From contig WSUB01000157.1 of NCBI GenBank assembly GCA_019633425.1, positions 1-64,000 on the forward strand: DNA of 64,000 nucleotides, in the 5' to 3' direction. Source of the stretch: Tulasnella sp. 424 (Eukaryota > Basidiomycota > Agaricomycetes > Cantharellales > Tulasnellaceae). Positions 60,064-64,000 of the stretch are shown piece by piece (position 1 is the first letter of the stretch; each line of letters starts with the position of its first letter). Under the pieces are notes generated by a model. That model saw only the letters and a program-made list of their open reading frames with translations. It made no database searches and was not told the DNA's origin. Made by a program: the position numbers and the translations under genes.

Positions 60064-61414
60064 TTACTTGGGGGTAACGAGGTGACGCGAGGCCCGGGCA
60101 GACCGAGCGAGGTCTCTGTTAAAGCAGCAGATAAGAGGCCAGGTTAGCGGTCGCGTTAGACACGTCGACTCTACACGGGATGTACGAACCTATGACGAGA
60201 AGCCGGAGACTCCTCCAAGGCGAAGGGCCCCTCATAAGACTCGTCGTCTTCGTCCCTCTCTCCGTCGGAATCTTCGTTGTATGCATCAGATACTCCCCGA
60301 CCAGCGGGGAGACTGCCAAAAAAGTAGTAGATAACAGATTCGGTTAGCGGTCACGTAAAAACACATACAAGGAAACACGAACCTCTGAGGACTTGCGGTA
60401 GCCGGAGACTTGAGGAAGAAACGGCCGTTGCGCGAGTCGTTGCCCTCGTCCCCCTCCCGGGTGGGACGAGGCACCACCCCTAGTCCCGCTCGAATTGGCT
60501 CCCATTTGGTATTAAACCACGTGGCACGCTTGCCAGAGCGCTGCGCTCGGCGCAGTCTGTCCTTCTCCTCCTCCTCCTCCTTGGCCAGCTCCTCCGCCTC
60601 TCTCGCGTCCCAAAGACGGTCCAAGCTGAGTGGTCGGGGTTGATGACCATCTAGCGCCTCGACCAGGCGATTGATGGCGACTTGGCGGGCCTGGGGTTTA
60701 GAGTCGCGCCGCTTGCCCGCCAACCCGTCCACGGGAGGGCCGGTGGTGTCGTTGACCGAGGGATTGACCACCTTTCTTCGATGAGCGTTGGGCCTTTCAG
60801 GTGGGGAGATGATGATTATTGGCGTGCGGGTCGTGGTCCTCTTCCTGGATTTGTCTTCCGACAGGCGAGGAGATTGTTCTAGAGTCGGGGTGCTGGGGAG
60901 GTCCACCGAGTAGACCGTCGTCGGCGTGCTGAAGGCTGAAGGTGGTGGAGGAAGAAGAGCCGAGTCCGCATTCGTGGAAGCTGGACTAGGAAGGGTGGTC
61001 GATGTTGCCGCGACCGGTGAGGCGAGAGTTGCGTAGGGGTCATAGGTATCGAAGTACTGGATCGTAGAAAACAAGCGATAGACGAAAAGAACGACGCGGG
61101 TAAGTTCAAGATGAGCCAAAGACAGTCGAATCGCATCGAAACATACATCGGGCTCGAGGTAAATCTCGTAGTTCACTTTAGCTTGCGAATAAGGATTTTG
61201 CCGCCCCTGCTCGAAAGCATCAGCATCGTTTAAAGAAAGGGTCAAATGATGATGCAAAGCTCACCTGGGTCTTGGAGCGCGATGACTTGAATGCTTTAAG
61301 GACGCGTCCGATTGCGGACGGTTTCTTTTGAGGCGTTACGGTGACGGTGGGCTGGGATGGCTTGCCACCGGTGGACTTCTTCGCGGAGAGAGTGGAGAAA
61401 ATGTTGAAAAGCAT
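60064..61414 (-). CDS. K2: unknown Ser/Pro-rich protein, paralogue of K1
   Basis: Same exon plan as K1 but with a single acidic exon; about 370 aa. Start exon 61265-61414 (MLFNIFSTLSAKKSTGGKP, identical to K1), then GRQNPYSQAKVNYEIYLEPD, then a long exon beginning YFDTYDPYATLASPV. The acidic exon reads RGVSDAYNEDSDGERDEDDE, and the protein stops after ARASRHLVTPK. Differences from K1 are scattered substitutions and an in-frame NDSR insertion. No recognised domain; intrinsically disordered by composition. Position in the duplicated unit matches K1. Confidence 0.7.
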
Positions 61415-63291
61415 TGTGATAGAGAGGTTTAGAACAGCGAAAGGTTGCGGAGGGAGGCAAAGGTATCGAGGTTGCGAGTGACAAGAGAGGTTACTCGAGG
61501 TGCGGCAAAGAACGTCGAAAGTTGAGAGAGAAGAGACGAGCTCGAGAGAGCAAGTTTTTTATATATGCTAGTACCGCTTACGTCTCATGAGGGGAGTGGG
61601 CGACGATGGTGACTGTTCCTGGGCTTGGGCAGACGTGTTCACTTATTCGACCTCCGATCCGAATTGAGTCTCTAAGCGAAGGACAAGGAAAAGCTTTAGC
61701 GCCGAGGCGCACCGTCGCCCCGAAGCAGCAGATGATCGGAACGTGAATCATAGTAATATAAACCTTTAGACTCTCGCCGCCGACTTCCCACTGCAAGGTC
61801 GCCGAATCCTGCGAGGGCAGGCCTACGGAGCGCGTCGCCCATCCTTCGATTTACAGTTTGGACGTTTGCTTAGGCGTGCTGTAAGCTTATAAGGCCCTCA
61901 AGCCGATCTCCTAGGTGTCTAGGGCAAACGTCGGTCAAAGGGTTGAACGCGGAAGAGACGTCATCGGTTTCTCTCTATGGCTATCTAGCAAAAAGGACCT
62001 TTTGTGGCTTTTCTATTCCCCAAAAAGGAACCACCGGCAACGTCCCAGCCCATCACCTCCTTGCCAAGAAAGTTACACACTCCCAAATTAGCTCTGCGGG
62101 CTTTCAGCAGTATATAGCGTCCCTTGCTCCTTCGCTGAACCAGTTCCCAAGCGCGTCGCTCATCTGCCCACTTGAGCGTGTACGCGCAACCGTCGTGTGT
62201 CCGGGATCTTTGAAAGGAATTCAAGTGCATGCTTGGGGGAATCGTGAGTTGACGCGTCGAGAGGGGTGATGCTGGGGTGGGCCAAGAAAGCTTGGGTCAT
62301 TATCTGTAATATAAACAACGGAGGAAAAATGTGTCCCCGTTCCCACCATGGGCGTAGTGCCCAACATATTTCCTCCGCCATTAGCTGAAACGCAGCACGG
62401 AAACAACCGCAACAACGGGTTGCGCGCGCGCGATTTCTCAGTGCGATTCTTTCTCCGAATCGGCATCTTGAGCCCTATTTCCCCAGACCTGCATTCGCCC
62501 CGGCGGGCGCGACTCGATACCAGAACCGCGTTCGAGCGCAGTACCGTATCCTTTGTGTGCCAGTACAAAATGTTCTATCGTATTCAACGTTTCCTGGAGG
62601 TTTGACTGGAATGATAATCCAGTTCGGGTATCAGAACTGTCGGGGTAGTGTGACTGGTTAGCATCCAGTGGAGGTCGTGCATCGTACTCAGGATCTATCT
62701 GGTTGGATCGGTGACGGATACGAAGCACTATGTAGTGTACGATACCGAATGAATTTCTAACGAACTATCATTTGACCTGAATCGGGGCGAAAACGACGTA
62801 TCCTTTGAGAAAGCTAACAGTGAGGCTGCATATATCTATATATAGCTCGCATAACAGCGAAAAAGAGTGTGTGGATAAGTAAACGCGTAAATAAAGCGAT
62901 ACGACGAAGGAAACGGGCAAATGGTGAGTATTTAACGAACGCGGGTTATTCCGCCCCCTGCAACTGGTTCGGCCCACAAATAGATTCTCGTTCTGAGTTT
63001 TCGATGTCTAGCTCGATAATCATTGCTTCAGCCCTTTGAAGGTTTAGACTCGTGCCTATATAGTGTCATTTCTGGCTGTCATAAACAGGTCCCCCCCGAC
63101 GCACACAAGAGCCGTACATCCATCACCCCTCCCGAAATCCTCCCGACTTCTCAGTTCGACGCAGATGTGCAAATACGAGTCCAACAGCGAGCAAACGAAA
63201 AATGGATAATATTACACCACCAGGGAGGGTTTATATACTAATGATGAGAGTCCGACGCAAGAAAAGTCCACCGACTGTCCAGATGCAAGGA
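61415..63291. repeat. Spacer between K2 and P4, partner of 54954-56665
   Basis: Duplicate of the K1-P2 spacer, with an extra stretch of about 160 bp at 62650-62810 that is absent at 56160. No gene seen. Confidence 0.8.
61558..61565 (-). promoter_or_regulatory. TATA-like box of K2
   Basis: TATATAAA on the minus strand, same place relative to K2 as the K1 box. Confidence 0.5.
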
Positions 63292-64000
63292 CTACTGTCG
63301 TCCCTTCTTTCCCTTCTCGCCACCTTTCTTGTCATCCTTCTTCTCGTCCTTCTCATCCTTCTTCTCATCCTTCTTCCCCTGCCCACTCTTCGAACTTCCC
63401 TTCTCCGCATCCTCCTTCGCACCCTCGGCCAACTTCTTCGCCTTCTCGCTCTTTTCCTTCAGCACGCTCAAAACGTCGGAATACGTTTCTTCCAAGAGTT
63501 TCTTAGCGTCTTCGGATTTGGATGTAGCGATTTTGGAAAGGGATGAGATGTCGATCTGCACGAGGGAAGAGAGGTTAGTGAGACAAGGTAGGAGGATGGA
63601 GAATGAGGAACAATAGAGAGAGGCGTACGTCTTTAGCGGTTTCCAGAGCCTAGATACGCAGAAAGTCATAAGAGGAAAAGAGTCAGTATTCTCGCAACTC
63701 CACGTCTTAGAATCCTACGTACCTTTTCGCCACCTGGCACGCTCTTCAACCACCCCTGCGCAGCACTCCACGCAGCGTCAAACTGAGGTCCACCCTTCTT
63801 CTTCGCCTCTTCGATCTTCTGCTGCACGAAATCCTTGACGTCCTGGACGCCCTTATCGTCCCACTTCCCCTTCTCCCCAACCTCCTTGACTTTATTCCAC
63901 ACCGCCACGACGCTAGCCGTGCCCGCACCCGAGCCGAGGATGCTCTTCATCGTCTCGTCGTCGCTGAAGAACTTCTTCAATTCTTCGGGAGCGTTCTTCA
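63292..64000 (-). CDS. P4: mitochondrial-type helical protein, 5' part beyond the window
   Basis: Visible exons: 63723-64000 (continuing off the right edge), a 21-nt exon 63629-63649 (ALETAKD) and 63292-63555; all in phase and open. Order: ELKKFFSDDETMKSILGSGA, VVAVWNKVKEVGEKGKWDD, VKDFVQQKIEEAKKKGG, WSAAQGWLKSVPGGEK, ALETAKD, IDISSLSKIATSKSEDAKK, EETYSDVLSVLKEKSEKAKK and a Lys/Asp/Glu repeat ending KGKKGRQ. This is the only copy whose visible part keeps every segment, so it is the best guide to the family's full form. The N-terminal presequence and membrane exons should lie to the right. Confidence 0.8.

Noticed and set aside
55642..62381. Paired frames beginning MAEEICWALRP
   Set aside because: After about 25 codons the two copies are in different frames, which is unlike selection on a protein.

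Overview
The window is a piece of a filamentous fungal genome, most likely a basidiomycete of the Agaricomycetes. The genes are split by many short introns (about 48-83 bp, GT..AG). The families present also fit: four single-domain AA9 lytic polysaccharide monooxygenases in tandem, a fungal DAHP synthase, a Gly-Xaa-type M20 carboxypeptidase, and a ubiquitin-fold protein with a helical C-terminal region that I recognise from agaricomycetes. The order or genus is not determined. Gene models below were built by hand from reading frames, splice signals and phase. A run of exactly 100 Ns marks one scaffold gap.

Layout. 1-6569 (-): a PHD-finger protein with a partial SET-like region and a very long low-complexity tail, running off the left edge. 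8261-9400 (+): a ubiquitin-fold protein. 9162-14896: a direct tandem duplication of about 2.8-2.9 kb. Its second unit begins with a dead fragment of the last exon of the ubiquitin-fold gene, and each unit carries one small dsRBM-like gene. 15431-15882 (-): a small unknown gene. 16297-18030 (-): DAHP synthase, with a 4-nt microexon. 18.7-34.3 kb: an accessory region of degenerate repeated modules carrying five more dsRBM-like genes on the minus strand, a TIR-bounded insertion and the gap. 34635-35988 (-): a PIH1-domain protein of the R2TP type. 36699-37129 (+): the eighth dsRBM-like gene. 37592-45701 (-): four AA9 LPMO genes. 46538-47144 (+): mitochondrial ATPase inhibitor IF1. 48166-50547 (-): M20 carboxypeptidase. 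47379-48011 and 50964-64000: a family of mitochondrial-type membrane-anchored helical proteins (called P here) interleaved with an unrelated unknown gene (called K). Both are amplified in units of about 6.46 kb and are in different stages of decay.

The most striking feature is the dsRBM-like family. Eight short genes (95-103 aa) share a three-exon structure: a start exon of 7-16 nt, an exon with the first helix and first strands, and an exon with the last strand and second helix. All eight can be spliced into uninterrupted frames, although the DNA around them is heavily decayed. That contrast suggests selection to keep small RNA-binding-like proteins and makes this the best candidate here for an undescribed system. 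The second striking theme is repeated local duplication at several scales: exon (K1), gene (AA9, P/K) and segment (9-15 kb and 19-34 kb).

Housekeeping genes (DAHP synthase, PIH1, IF1, M20 peptidase) are intact single copies set between the accessory blocks. No operon-like logic is expected in this kind of genome. The only functional grouping is the AA9 cluster, which would be secreted together for oxidative attack on plant polysaccharide.
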